Source of the DNA: Desulfomonile sp963700305
GTDB lineage: Bacteria > Desulfobacterota > Desulfomonilia > Desulfomonilales > Desulfomonilaceae
Length of the DNA: 64,000 nt
Direction: 5' to 3'
Assembly (NCBI GenBank): GCA_963700305.1
Contig: CAVOXB010000027.1
Span: 1-64,000 of the forward strand
Within the stretch, counting starts at the first letter, position 1, and every line of letters starts with the position of its first letter. The translations under genes were made by a program, and so were the position numbers. Shown piece by piece: positions 10,504 to 20,224 of this stretch. Below the pieces are notes generated by a model. That model was not told the origin of the DNA, did no database searches, and was given only the letters and a program-made list of their open reading frames with translations.

Positions 10504-11015
10504 ATGTTTGTTTTTGGGACCGCTGACGACGTTTTCACCATGGCAGTACGCATAGAAGAAAACGGAAACCTTTTCTATATCGGCGCAGCAAAAAAGGCTG
10601 AGAATCCGAAAGTGAAAAAGCTTTTCGAGGACCTGGCCTTAATGGAAGAAGGCCACATAAAGGAATTCAAAGACTTAAGGAGCAAACTTCCATCCTCCTT
10701 TCCTGCGGATGCAGTATGGGACCCGGAAGGTTTGGCTGAAAGTTATCTTCAAGCCACGGCAGACACTCATATTTTCACGCTGGAAGCCGCAAACACTAGG
10801 CTTGCTGCTGTGAAAGGTCCAGTTGAAGCTTTGAACATGGCCCTTCAGTTCAAAAGGATTCGGTGGCTTTTTTTCTGGGAATGAAAGAAATACTACCGGA
10901 CGCTACGGGAAAAGGCCAAATAGACAAGCTCATCATGGCGGAGATGGATCACATCAGGATGCTTTCCACTGCCAGGAATCAACTCCTGGCGTCAGGAGGG
11001 GCAGCCATTTCGTGA
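10504..11015 (+). pseudogene. Ferritin-like / rubrerythrin-type diiron protein (one frameshift)
   Basis: Four-helix bundle protein of about 170 residues. ATG at 10504 is preferred to the upstream GTG at 10486, because AGGAGG lies 6 bases before it. Paired iron-ligand glutamates are visible in EENGNLFY, EEGHIKEF, the restored segment FEKDSVAFF, and EMDHIRML. Near 10853 the text lacks one base (TTCAAAAGG for TTC-GAA-AAG), so the first frame runs on to 10884, while the correct frame continues to TGA at 11015. No rubredoxin domain is present. A role in iron or peroxide handling is inferred from the family. Confidence 0.78.
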
Positions 11016-11093
11016 GATCGGATTCTCACTGAAGAACCGGTACCGAATGTATTGCGGGGAACTCTATTTCCATGAGTAGAGTTCCCTTTTCCA

Positions 11094-12126
11094 TCATCGA
11101 TCTTTTTTTCTTCCCCATCCGGCAAGCATTATTGCCATAAAACCTACGCCCACAGCTATCGCGAACCACAGCGTGCACAAGCGAATCAGCAGCACGGATG
11201 GCAAGCCTTCGGTGTACGAAATTCCCATGAATTTCAGCAAACCGATCATTCCCGCTTCTGTGCCCCCGATCCCGCCGGGTAGCATAGAAAAGCGCGCCCA
11301 CCAACGTGGAAATACAATAAACAAAGTTTGCCTGCAGAAGCGTGGACTGAAGTTCGAATCCTCGCAGTATAATGTACAGAGAAACTGATTCCATTCCCCA
11401 TGCGATTGTGGAAACCACAACACCTACCGCAAGAATCCTACCTGTAACCAGGCTGCGAGCTGTTTCCAGGATCCCCAAAACCTTTTCCGAGATTTTAGAG
11501 AGCATTCGGAATTTGCCAAACCACTCCAAGACCGGTCGATAAAGGCTTTCCATGCACAAGAACGCTGCGCCCACGATAATGAGGCCAGCACATGCCAGGA
11601 AGATCTTTTCCCATCCCTTAAAGAGTAAGACAGAAAAGGAAGCCAGGAGCAGCACACCTGCAAGATCCATCAAGCGCTCCATCATTACTATTCCGACGAC
11701 ACGCGTAACGGACACGCCGTAGTCCTGTTTCAAGAAAACCCCCTTAACTGCCTCCCCAAGCTTGCCTGGAGTGCTGGTCAAGGCGAATCCCGCGAGGAAA
11801 GAAGAAATGGAATAGCCCAGCGGGACAGCCGCTCCGTTGCTTCGCAAATAGTAGTAGAAGCGCCATCCTCTCAGAAGCCAACCCACAACCACCAGAAGCA
11901 ACACCAGAGCCAGCGTTTCCAGAGGGAAGTTCATCAAAGCGTGGGAAATAGCGTGATAGTCCCCCGCAAAAGTCGCAGCGCCGTACAGAATCACCCCGAC
12001 AACGGTTGATATCAACACTGATTTGATTATACGAGGATAGCCAATGGACTTTTCTGATTTGGATCCTTCCGAGTGGGCTGAGGAATCAATCTGTATGGCA
12101 TCACGGGCGATTTGTTCTTCAATCAT
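11094..12126 (-). pseudogene. Lysylphosphatidylglycerol synthase TM-region / flippase-like membrane protein (one frameshift)
   Basis: Integral inner-membrane protein of about 345 residues and at least eight hydrophobic segments, belonging to the LPG_synthase_TM (YbhN-like, UPF0104) group. Characteristic parts are the loop STPGKLGEAVKG, VVGIVMMERLMD, and the late motif MLPGGIGGTEAGMIG. Near 11288 one extra T in a T run moves the reading from GALF into a false tail; the true frame goes on as SMLPGGIGGTEAG and ends at 11094. The family moves or modifies lipids; the substrate here cannot be told. Confidence 0.82.
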
Positions 12127-12148
12127 GGAGACTCTTTCGATGGAAACA

Positions 12149-12529
12149 CTATCTGCGGCTAGGGAAATAGACGCACCGACTACTGAAGTTTTGCCATGCC
12201 GCGTCCACTTGATTCTTCAGGCTTTGCATATAATAGCTCATCTGCGCGTATTGAGGATCTCGAGGGTTCATCATCTGCGCACGCTGGTATTCCTGCGCGT
12301 AGCGCTGCCAGAGCATTTTCCAGGTCTTTTCCAGTTGCAGGCATTCGCCGTATTGCGGGTTGGTCAAGTCCGGACGAAACGCATATTCCGCTGGTGACTG
12401 CTGATTCTGTTGAGCAGGCGGGGGCGCCAGCATCGGAGGTGGAGCCTGAAACTGAGCCAAGCCCGCGGCGGGCGCAGTCACTACCAGCAGGACAGCAAAC
12501 GTAATTTGTAAAAGTCTTTTCTCAATCAT
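12149..12529 (-). CDS. Secreted small protein, function unknown
   Basis: 126 residues. A signal peptide (residues 1-25, hydrophobic, ending GLAQ) is followed by a proline- and glutamine-rich linker (APPPMLAPPPAQQNQQ). The rest is a polar helical domain with CLQLEKTWKMLWQRYAQEY and two cysteines. No family recognised. It ends 22 bases before the flippase-like gene starts on the same strand, so the two are likely cotranscribed and both act at the cell envelope. Confidence 0.72.
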   Translation of the reverse strand: MIEKRLLQITFAVLLVVTAPAAGLAQFQAPPPMLAPPPAQQNQQSPAEYAFRPDLTNPQYGECLQLEKTWKMLWQRYAQEYQRAQMMNPRDPQYAQMSYYMQSLKNQVDAAWQNFSSRCVYFPSRR

Positions 12530-12737
12530 GGCACTGCTCTATGAGTTCTTATCCCGACCGGAGTCTTCTCCATCCTAGTTAAGAATCCTGGAATCAGTCA
12601 AGTCAGATTGCTTGGTTGCACTGGTGGCCGATTACTTGCTGTGTTCCCATTGACAACATTCGCCGGCGTCATCAAGCTTTTTATATAAGTAATTAAGAAT
12701 TTCTGGCTGCTCCAGCCATCGCAAAGGAGTGAGCTAA

Positions 12738-13094
12738 ATGACCCTGGATCTCAGCACGTTGGAAAAACTTGATGCACTTTACGATGTCGGTAGAGACATG
12801 GTCGAAAGGGCACAGGTGCACGGATTAACAGTGGAATACGAATTCGACCTCTGCAGGTTCGATAAATGGAGGAAATCGGTCAATGACCTGTTGTTCGAAC
12901 TGGGAGGCTGTGAGGACATATATTACCAGCGTTTCCGTAAGAACGCGTCTCAGCCTACAGTTAGAGACCTTGAGGAGGGACTGCGGATCCTTTCCTCTGT
13001 GAGGGATGACGTGGAGGGGGGCATGATCGCCCGTGGAGAGCTGAAGAAAACCCGTGGACGACCGAGCATTTCGTATTCAATTTCAAATTATTAA
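12738..13094 (+). CDS. Small helical protein, function unknown
   Basis: 118 residues with AAAGGAG 7-9 bases before the ATG. The sequence is acidic and helical (MVERAQVHGLTVEYEFD, RFDKWRKSVNDLLFELGG) and ends with a basic, disordered tail KKTRGRPSISYS. It has no signal peptide. It is a lone gene, closed by a hairpin at 13099. I do not recognise the family. Confidence 0.68.
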   Translation: MTLDLSTLEKLDALYDVGRDMVERAQVHGLTVEYEFDLCRFDKWRKSVNDLLFELGGCEDIYYQRFRKNASQPTVRDLEEGLRILSSVRDDVEGGMIARGELKKTRGRPSISYSISNY

Positions 13095-13098
13095 ACCC

Positions 13099-13121
13099 AG
13101 CGCCGGGGTTTACCCGGCGCT
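13099..13121. terminator. Hairpin between convergent genes
   Basis: A perfect 9-base stem AGCGCCGGG/CCCGGCGCT encloses loop GTTTA. On the minus strand it is followed by GGGTTTAATAATTTG, which is T-rich, so it best serves the PAP2 gene; on the plus strand no T run follows. Confidence 0.55.
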
Positions 13122-13132
13122 CAAGTCTCAGC

Positions 13133-13850
13133 CTATTTCTTGTGAACGATGAGTGTGTCCCGTTCAGAAATGCGGAAAACAATGTAATATAATGTGGCTA
13201 CGAGTGCCAAAACCAGCACCCCGGACCAGAGCACGTCCGTTGGGAAATGGCCACCCTGAGCGATTCTCGCTACGCCCATGATCATTCCGTAAGACACGCC
13301 CGCGACCAGGGCTCCGGTGGCCATCGCGGGGTGGAAGGGAAAAAAGGCTGCCGCTGACGCCACGGAGAAAGCCATGGAGCAATGTCCGCACGGGAACGAT
13401 TTGCCTCTGCCGGGAATTCCGGGGTCCCACGCCTTTCGGTATTCCCATTCGCCGCCGAATCGAGAGATCTCCACCGGCCTGGGGCGTCCCCAGTAGCTCT
13501 TTAATATTCCGTTGACCAACAATCCTGGTCCGAGCACAACGGTCAAAATCACCACCAGGCACGGTTTGGCATATTCTAGGCTGATCTTACCTTTGGCTGA
13601 TGCGACGAAAAAGACAATAGCCGCGGCCGTCATGGCCAAGCCCAGAAATTCCCCGTAGTCGTAGAGGAGGCCCCACGGGAAGTCCCTGCCGTGCGCCCAT
13701 CCTCCGCGCTCGGCCTCCAGACGAGTAGAAATGGCCGGTCCAATTGAGATCAGCGTCAATGAGATCCAGAAACACTGTGCTCACTGCGCCGATGATGAAC
13801 AAAGCGCATATTATTGCAATGCCTTTTGCTCGTGGTGTTTTCCAAAACAT
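13133..13850 (-). pseudogene. PAP2-family membrane phosphatase (one frameshift)
   Basis: Integral-membrane lipid phosphatase (type 2 phosphatidic acid phosphatase superfamily) of about 239 residues. The three catalytic motifs are KSYWGRPRP, the PSGH-like FPCGHCS, and GVARIAQGGHFPTDV with the nucleophilic histidine. The start at 13850 (MFWKTPRAKG, then a membrane segment) is in a different frame from the body. The switch is near 13725, where FYS should join RLEAERGGWAHGR. Likely substrate is an undecaprenyl or phosphatidyl phosphate. Confidence 0.8.
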
Positions 13851-14012
13851 GAAGAACTCTACCGCCGGCTTTCGGGCGCTAATCGTGAATAGTGAAAAGC
13901 TCTCGGATGATGCCACTGAGCGACTGTTTTATCAATAGGTTGAAGCCATTTTCCGCAATAAATGATATTATTGCCAGCCAGATCGACCCAAAAGATATCC
14001 CCGGAGCGCACA

Positions 14013-15294
14013 ATGGTACTTCGCATCCGAATGGTACAAATCAGGAATTATAAAAGCTTGGCATCCGTTGCTGTCGAGCTGGAGCCATTTACCATTTTCG
14101 TAGGCCCAAACGGTTCCGGAAAAAGCAATTTCATGGAAGCATTAGCCTTCCTGCAGGAATCAGCGTCAGAATCAATGGAGCTCGCCATAAAGCGAAGAGG
14201 CGGTATTTCGCAAATTGTCAGTGTCTTGGAGAATTATCGCGAAACGCTCAAGGCTATTCCTGTGCATGTTTCTGAAAAAGAAAGAAAGCAGATTCTTGAA
14301 CGAGCCGTTGATTCGGTCCAAAACTTCGGTATTCGGCTTGTATTGGATATTCACGAGGGTCTAAGAGCCGATTATTCGGTCCTCGTATTGAGGACCGAAT
14401 GGGGCGGCTTTGTGATAGGTCGGGAACGCTGTGTGGTTGAAGATGCTGAGAAAGGGCAATATGGTTTCGAAACTGAGAGCTGGGGAGTTCATACAGGAGA
14501 TAGAGGGCGTACAGCCGATAGTATTTCACGACCGTATGTCTTTATATGCAGCATCTGCGACACCTAAATTTAGGCCAGTGTATGATTTCATAGCGAAAAT
14601 GCGATTTTATTCGATCGTGCCGGATGTTCTTCGCAACCTCCAGGAACCTGACATAGGCTATTATCTCAAGCGTGATGGAAGTAATGCTGCGTATGTACTA
14701 AAGAATTTTTTGATGTACGAACAAGACCCCGAAAAAAAGGAAAAATTGAAACAATTGCTGGGATATGTCACAGAAGGAGTGTCATGGGTTGAACCATGGG
14801 ACGTTGGTTCAAAACAGACGCTTCTTTTTGGGCAAGATGTCGGTTTGGGGAACGCGACCAGTTTCACTGCCCAAAACATGTCGGATGGCACTCTGAGGGC
14901 ATTCGGCTTGCTATTGGCGCTCTATCAACTAGGAAAACCGCCCGTCGTAGGGATTGAAGAACCAGAGGCCACGGTTCACCCTGCATTGTCTGAGATGATG
15001 TTTCAAGTCCTCATGGATGCCGCTAACGAGAGGCAGGTCATCGTGACCACACATAGCGCCGATATCCTTGATCGGAAGGAATTGACCGATAGCCAAATTA
15101 GGGTCCTTCACTGGGAAAAGGGGAAAAGTGTTATCGCTCCCGTGTCCAATGCGAGTCGAGAAGCCATAAGGGAACGACTGTACACTGCAGGTGAACTTTT
15201 GAGGGTAGATGAGCTTAGCGCAGATGTTGAGAAAGCAACGAAAGCTTCTGAGTCTGTCGACCTATTTGGCACCCCGTTCCCGGACGGGATTTGA
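14013..15294 (+). pseudogene. AAA_21-type ATPase of a putative defence pair (one frameshift)
   Basis: ABC/SMC-like ATPase of about 426 residues, related to OLD-family and other overcoming-lysogenisation-type ATPases. Start is ATG at 14013 with GGAG upstream. Walker A is GPNGSGKSN (about residues 29-37), the signature-like motif is NMSDGTLRAFG, Walker B is VGIEEPEATVHPA, and the switch histidine is in TTHSADIL. Near 14474 a GGGG run carries one extra G; the second frame continues EFIQEIEGVQPIVFHDRMS to the stop. The downstream DUF4276 gene begins 4 bases after the stop, so they form one unit. Confidence 0.82.
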
Positions 15295-15298
15295 TACC

Positions 15299-15922
15299 AT
15301 GAATAAGGCGATAATCCCAATCGTCGAGGGACATTCCGAGGTCGTGTCCGTTCCGTTGCTGCTAAGGCGCATAATGCACGAAATAATGTATATTTATAAT
15401 GTTGAAATAGCGAAGCCGTTTCTAGTTAAACGAAACAAAGTCGTAAAGGAAGAGGAACTTGAGAGAGCCATAAAACAGGCTTTGCGGGCCAGGCAAGGCG
15501 AAGGGTTCAACCCTGGGGCTGTCATTGTTCTGCTTGACACTGATCCGGATTCTTGTCCTGTCGATTTGGCTGAAAAGCTTAAGCAGAGGGCTCAGTCGGT
15601 AACAAGTCTACCAGTTGGGGTTGTATTGCCGCAAATGGAATTCGAAGCCTGGTTTCTGGCGGTGAAAGATTCCCTCAGGGGGCAATGTGGTATACGTGAT
15701 GATGCCGACCCGCCCGAGAATCCGGAGGATATTCGAGCGGCAAAAGGGGCCTTGAGTCGTAATATGGTTCAAGGCAGGAGATATCTTGAGATCCAGGATC
15801 AGCCGACGCTTGTTCAAAGAATGGACCTCGTCGCGTGTCGGGAAAGGAGCCCTTCCTTCGACAAATTGGTCCAAGAATTGAGATATCTGATCGATGAGAT
15901 TAAACCGATCGAGCAAAGTTGA
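15299..15922 (+). CDS. DUF4276 family protein, TOPRIM-like putative nuclease
   Basis: 207 residues, start ATG at 15299. The N-terminal IIPIVEGHSEV and the acidic VIVLLDTDPDSCP match the glutamate and DxD of a TOPRIM-like fold, with MEFEAWFLA further on. Pairs of an AAA ATPase followed by DUF4276 recur in defence-rich regions of genomes, and the arrangement parallels OLD and PARIS-type ATPase plus TOPRIM systems. A role as the effector that cleaves nucleic acid is therefore inferred. Base composition is close to that of the neighbours. It is intact, unlike its partner. Confidence 0.82.
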   Translation: MNKAIIPIVEGHSEVVSVPLLLRRIMHEIMYIYNVEIAKPFLVKRNKVVKEEELERAIKQALRARQGEGFNPGAVIVLLDTDPDSCPVDLAEKLKQRAQSVTSLPVGVVLPQMEFEAWFLAVKDSLRGQCGIRDDADPPENPEDIRAAKGALSRNMVQGRRYLEIQDQPTLVQRMDLVACRERSPSFDKLVQELRYLIDEIKPIEQS

Positions 15923-15960
15923 TAGCTGAAAGCGATGGCTCAAGCGCTTCGCAGCTGGAG

Positions 15961-17151
15961 ATGCAGTTGAAAAGAGCAGTAACCATAATAATAGTCTTGA
16001 TAGCTTTCGTTGCGCTGTATTTTCTTTGCGGCAGTGTGGCCAAAGAAGAACCCGAAATCACATACATAACTGTTCCCGTAGAAAAGGGCACCCTCAGGGC
16101 GGAAATAAGCTCCAGTGGCACTCTGAAGCCGCTGGTGGAAGTCCTAGTTGGCAGTCAGGTTTCCGGAACCATAAAGAAATTATACGCTGATTATGAGTCG
16201 GTAGTAAAAAAAGGCGATTTAATAGCACTCATTGACCCAGATATGTATGCGGCAAAAGCCGAACAGGCACGAGCTGATCTGGAAGCTGCAAAGGCCAGTC
16301 TCGCAAAGTCTGAGGTAACCCTTGAAGACGAGGATAGAACCTCGCAACGCAAGGAAGGGCTCGTCGGAAAGAGTTCCATCAGCCAGCAGGAATACGATTC
16401 GGCAAAAACAAAGGCTGATGCTGCGAGAGCCCAAGTAGTGGTGGATAAAGCAAGAGTGGCGCAGGCAGAAGCTAAGCTCAAGGAAGCTGACTTGCAGCTC
16501 CAATATTGCCGGATTGAAGCGCCCGTCGACGGTGTGGTCGAGGCAAGAAACATGGACGTGGGCCAGACCGTCACGGCGAGCTTTCAGACACCTGTGCTGT
16601 TCAAAATCGCTGAGGATCTCACCAGAATGCAGGTCCATACGAATGTGGACGAAGCAGATGTCGGGAGGGTTATAGTCGGTCAGAAAGCGACATTTACTGT
16701 TCCGGCCTTTCCGGACAATGAGTTTATGGCTGCTGTCAACCAAATCCGCAACGATCCCAAAATCGAGCAAAATGTGGTCACCTACAATGTCATACTGGAC
16801 GTAAACAACAGCGAGCTCAAACTCAGGCCGGGCATGACGGCCAATGTCAGGATAAAGCTGGACGAAGTCAAGGACGCCATGATGGTGCCGGATCAGGCAC
16901 TGCGCTTCAATCCACCCGAATCCATCGTGGGCACCCTGGCTTTGTCGGAACTGAAACCCGGAGAGAGAAGGCTCTGGAAGTTAGAGAGTGGAAATACCGT
17001 CAAACCCATCGTCGCGAGAGTAGGGATTTCGGGAACAGAAAGAATTCAGATTTTCTCGGACGAACTCAAGGTCGACGACCGAGTGGTCGTGGAAGCCATC
17101 AGCAAAAAGAAGCAGGATCAGAAGGCGCCCGCCATAAGGTTCAGGTTCTAA
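15961..17151 (+). CDS. Membrane-fusion (HlyD/MacA-type) periplasmic adaptor protein
   Basis: About 396 residues: one N-terminal membrane anchor (VTIIIVLIAFVALYFLCG), a lipoyl half VSGTIKKLYADYESVVKKGD, a long alpha-helical hairpin rich in Ala/Lys/Glu, the second lipoyl half APVDGVVEARNMDVGQTV, and beta-barrel parts ending RPGMTANVRI. This matches MacA. I chose ATG at 15961; an in-frame TTG at 15919 overlapping the DUF4276 stop is also possible. No MacB-type ABC permease or TolC-type channel follows, which is unusual. It may be cotranscribed with the ATPase-DUF4276 pair. Confidence 0.85.
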   Translation: MQLKRAVTIIIVLIAFVALYFLCGSVAKEEPEITYITVPVEKGTLRAEISSSGTLKPLVEVLVGSQVSGTIKKLYADYESVVKKGDLIALIDPDMYAAKAEQARADLEAAKASLAKSEVTLEDEDRTSQRKEGLVGKSSISQQEYDSAKTKADAARAQVVVDKARVAQAEAKLKEADLQLQYCRIEAPVDGVVEARNMDVGQTVTASFQTPVLFKIAEDLTRMQVHTNVDEADVGRVIVGQKATFTVPAFPDNEFMAAVNQIRNDPKIEQNVVTYNVILDVNNSELKLRPGMTANVRIKLDEVKDAMMVPDQALRFNPPESIVGTLALSELKPGERRLWKLESGNTVKPIVARVGISGTERIQIFSDELKVDDRVVVEAISKKKQDQKAPAIRFRF

Positions 17152-17215
17152 AGCAATTTGACAACAACGGGGTCCTCAAGCGAGTAAGAAGGAATGCTGC
17201 CGCGATCCGAGTAGG

Positions 17216-17232
17216 GCCGGCATCTTGCCGGT
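17216..17232. repeat. Small hairpin repeat, family R5
   Basis: GCCGGCATCTTGCCGGT is a compact palindrome. The same core GGCATCTTGCCGGT occurs at 36824-36840, and related copies lie at 63928-63980. The rest of 17152-17423 shows no gene. Confidence 0.5.
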
Positions 17233-17423
17233 CACCAAATAGAATCCGGTCCTACTCATATTGCGGCTTTGAAGCTCCTGGTGTTATAACAATTATTATT
17301 TGAATTGGAGATTTCACAAAGGGGAAGCTGAATTGCGGCGTCCAAAAAGAATTCACGGCTACGATGGTATGCCTAATGGTTTGATCTCTCGCCATAACGC
17401 AGCATCCACAACAGGGGCGAAAC

Positions 17424-19211
17424 ATGAGTGAACACTTCCACTGCGAGGGGAGCGTAAACCGCTGCAACACCGCTGTAAACGTTGTTTACTCAACTGATCC
17501 GGCGGATTTTCATTACATAAGCGTGAATGTCCCCTGTCAAAGCGCATGTCCGGCTCAAACCAATGTTCCTGCCTATATTCGTGCCCTGTACGAGGGACTG
17601 TATGGCGATTCATACGACTTGAACCGCATAGTCAACCTCATGCCAGGAGTGCTCGGCCGAATATGCTCCCGACCGTGCGAGCTGAAATGCAGGCATGGAG
17701 ACTTCGGGCTGGGCAGACCAGTCAACATATGTCACGTCAAAAGGGCCGCAGCGGACCACAAAAACGCGAACCACATTCTAGAAGAGCAGCTCTTCCCTAG
17801 AATGCAAAAGAGAGTTTGCGTCGTAGGCTCAGGTCCGGCCGGGCTTGCGGCAGCCCACGATCTTTCCGCAATGGGTGCCCATGTAACACTTTTGGACGCC
17901 ATGGATGAGCCAGGGGGCATGCTCAGGTACGGGATTCCGGAGTTTAGACTTCCAAGGGACATTCTTACAGCAGAAATAAATTCCATCCTCAGGCTCGGAA
18001 TAAATCTCCGAACAGGTACCAGGGTGGGGCGAGACATATCGCTCGACCAGCTTCTGTCCGACTATGATGCTGTCCTCATAGCCGCAGGATGTTACACCTC
18101 GAAACAATTGGAGATTCCTGGCGAACAACTGCCCGGAGTGCTTTCTGGGTTGGACTTCGTAATGAAAATAGCGTCCGGGCATCCTGTTGAAGTAGGAAAG
18201 CGTGTTCTTGTTTTAGGAGCGGGATTCACAGCTTTTGACTGCGCCAGGTCGGCTCTTAGACTGGGTGCAGAAGACGTTTCCATTTGCCTGCGAGCCACTG
18301 AGCACGAACTGAAGGTCACTGAGGAAGAAATCCTCGAGACCAAGCGCGAAGGGATCAAAATTAGAGGGCTAATGGCCTCCAATCGCGTTGTCGGTCAGCT
18401 AAGGGCCGAAGGAGTGGAGTTCGTGCGCACTGAACCGGGCGAGATTCTTCCCTCGGGAAGGCGTCGGATCATTCCTATACCCGGCAGTGAATTCATCGAG
18501 CCAGCGGATACAGTTATTGTGGCCATAGGTCAGGGTGCAGAACCCATTCCCTCACCCGGCGAAAAAAACGAAAGAGGTGTAATCAAAGGCGATCCGAAAA
18601 CGTTCAGGACTTCAGTTCCACGGCTTTACGCCGCAGGCGATTTCATGACCGGCCCGACGACTGTTATCGAGTCTATCGCAGCGGGCCGGAAGGCCGCGGA
18701 AAAGATTGCTGATGATCTGACCGGAAAGAAATACCGGCAATGGTCGATTCGTATACAGGATGCAGAAATTACGGATCGCGATCGAAGCTGGGACTTCATC
18801 CCCAGACAGGAAATGCCTTCAATTCCGATGGAAAATCGCTTGAATCCCAATCCAGGCATCGAAGTTGAAGAGGGATTTGGGAGTGAACAGGCCCTTGAAG
18901 AGTCAAAACGCTGCTACTTGTGTTATCTGCACTATGAAATAGACATAAGCAGGTGCATCTATTGTAGGCTATGCATAGATTCAGCGCCTCGAGATTGCAT
19001 AAAGCTGGTAAATGAAGTGTTAATCAACAAAGACGGTGCGATCCAAGAACTGGTGGAAACTCAGGAATGGCGAAAAGTTAACGCTATTGTTATCGATAAC
19101 TCCAGGTGCATACGCTGTGGGGAATGCGTGCGGGTATGCCCGGTAGATTGCATTTCAGTTTCCAAAGTGGAACTCGTGGAACAAGCGCTCCCGGGTGGCG
19201 GTGAATCATGA
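17424..19211 (+). CDS. GltD-like FAD-dependent NAD(P)H oxidoreductase with C-terminal ferredoxin domain
   Basis: 595 residues in three parts. An N-terminal Fe-S helical domain (CQSACPAQTNVPAYIR, then GRICSRPCELKCRHGDFGLG) is followed by a two-dinucleotide flavoprotein core (VVGSGPAGLAAAHDL, later LVLGAGFTAFDCA and LYAAGDFMTGPTTV). The C-terminal ferredoxin part has one normal site, CIRCGECVRVCPVDC, and one atypical site, CIYCRLCIDSAPRDC, where alanine takes the usual fourth cysteine position. It overlaps the next gene by 4 bases and heads the kor operon, so it likely passes electrons between NAD(P)H and ferredoxin for the 2-oxoacid oxidoreductase. Confidence 0.88.
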   Translation: MSEHFHCEGSVNRCNTAVNVVYSTDPADFHYISVNVPCQSACPAQTNVPAYIRALYEGLYGDSYDLNRIVNLMPGVLGRICSRPCELKCRHGDFGLGRPVNICHVKRAAADHKNANHILEEQLFPRMQKRVCVVGSGPAGLAAAHDLSAMGAHVTLLDAMDEPGGMLRYGIPEFRLPRDILTAEINSILRLGINLRTGTRVGRDISLDQLLSDYDAVLIAAGCYTSKQLEIPGEQLPGVLSGLDFVMKIASGHPVEVGKRVLVLGAGFTAFDCARSALRLGAEDVSICLRATEHELKVTEEEILETKREGIKIRGLMASNRVVGQLRAEGVEFVRTEPGEILPSGRRRIIPIPGSEFIEPADTVIVAIGQGAEPIPSPGEKNERGVIKGDPKTFRTSVPRLYAAGDFMTGPTTVIESIAAGRKAAEKIADDLTGKKYRQWSIRIQDAEITDRDRSWDFIPRQEMPSIPMENRLNPNPGIEVEEGFGSEQALEESKRCYLCYLHYEIDISRCIYCRLCIDSAPRDCIKLVNEVLINKDGAIQELVETQEWRKVNAIVIDNSRCIRCGECVRVCPVDCISVSKVELVEQALPGGGES

Positions 19212-20224
19212 CCCTTAAACATGTGGTAATTATAGGCAATGGTCCTGCGGCGAACGAGGCTGCGACCGCTTTGAGGAAGCAGGCTCCGGACGTCCGAATC
19301 ACCATGATCAGTAAGGAACCGATCGGATATTATAAACCTCACCTTTTGCCGGATTTTGTAGCTGGAAAGGTTTCGGAGCCGGACATCTACGTCAATCGTC
19401 TGGAATTCTATAAAGAAAACAATATAAAGCTGCGATTGGGGCAGAAAGTTGTCCATGTGAGTTTTGCCGCTAATGAAGTCGTGATGGAGCACAAAGAGGT
19501 GATCCGATATGACGGCCTCATCATCGCGACCGGAGGAAGACAGCGGATCCCTGAACCTTTGCAGGTTTTCGAGGATCTGATGTTGTCCCTCAAGACTCTT
19601 TCGGACGCCAAAGTCTGGAAAGAAAAACTGAAGTGGATTGACTCAGTGTTGATTGTGGGTGGAGATCTGACTTCACTGTCCTTTACAAAGGCGCTCCTGT
19701 CGCTGAGGAAGAAAGTCTATTTCATACTTCACGGTGACTCTTTCTGGCCGGTGCGCTTCAACAAAGACCTCGCTTCAGAGGTCACGCAAAAGCTGTCGGA
19801 TCGAGGGGTGGAGGTCATCAGTTGCCGAAAAATCCTTGGTATCGTCAGCGCTTCGAAAGACGCTTTGGAAGTGGAAACTGACGGCCGGAAACTTAGCGTA
19901 GGCGCTATGGGCTCGTTCTTCGGATTGGTGCCTGATGTGAAATTCCTTGCTCGGAGCGGGCTGGCAATTGAGCGTGGAATTATTGTGGATGAGTTTTTGA
20001 GGACTCCCTTCGAAGGAGTCTACGCCGCAGGTGATTGCGCTCAAGTGTATCATCCTGCCATCAAAGACTACTGGGTTTCCATAGGTTACAAAAATGCCCG
20101 GAATCTTGGCAGAATTGCAGCGTTGAACCTGCTGGGCCGTCAGGAAAGCGCTGAAACGGCCCCATCTGGGATTTTTCAATTGGATGGTGTGTCTGTGAAT
20201 ACTTCCTGGTGGACGGAGTTCTAA
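19208..20224 (+). CDS. FAD/NAD(P)-binding oxidoreductase (NirB/rubredoxin-reductase-like)
   Basis: 338 residues of the Pyr_redox_2 superfamily. FAD site IIGNGPAANEAATAL at the N-terminus, then PIGYYKPHLLPDF, second nucleotide fold around DSVLIVGGDLTSLSFTKAL, and the FAD-closing motif GVYAAGDCAQVYHP. It overlaps the upstream stop (ATGA) and ends exactly one base before korA starts, so translation is coupled. Its place in the operon suggests an electron-transfer partner of the 2-oxoacid oxidoreductase. Confidence 0.87.
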   Translation: MTLKHVVIIGNGPAANEAATALRKQAPDVRITMISKEPIGYYKPHLLPDFVAGKVSEPDIYVNRLEFYKENNIKLRLGQKVVHVSFAANEVVMEHKEVIRYDGLIIATGGRQRIPEPLQVFEDLMLSLKTLSDAKVWKEKLKWIDSVLIVGGDLTSLSFTKALLSLRKKVYFILHGDSFWPVRFNKDLASEVTQKLSDRGVEVISCRKILGIVSASKDALEVETDGRKLSVGAMGSFFGLVPDVKFLARSGLAIERGIIVDEFLRTPFEGVYAAGDCAQVYHPAIKDYWVSIGYKNARNLGRIAALNLLGRQESAETAPSGIFQLDGVSVNTSWWTEF

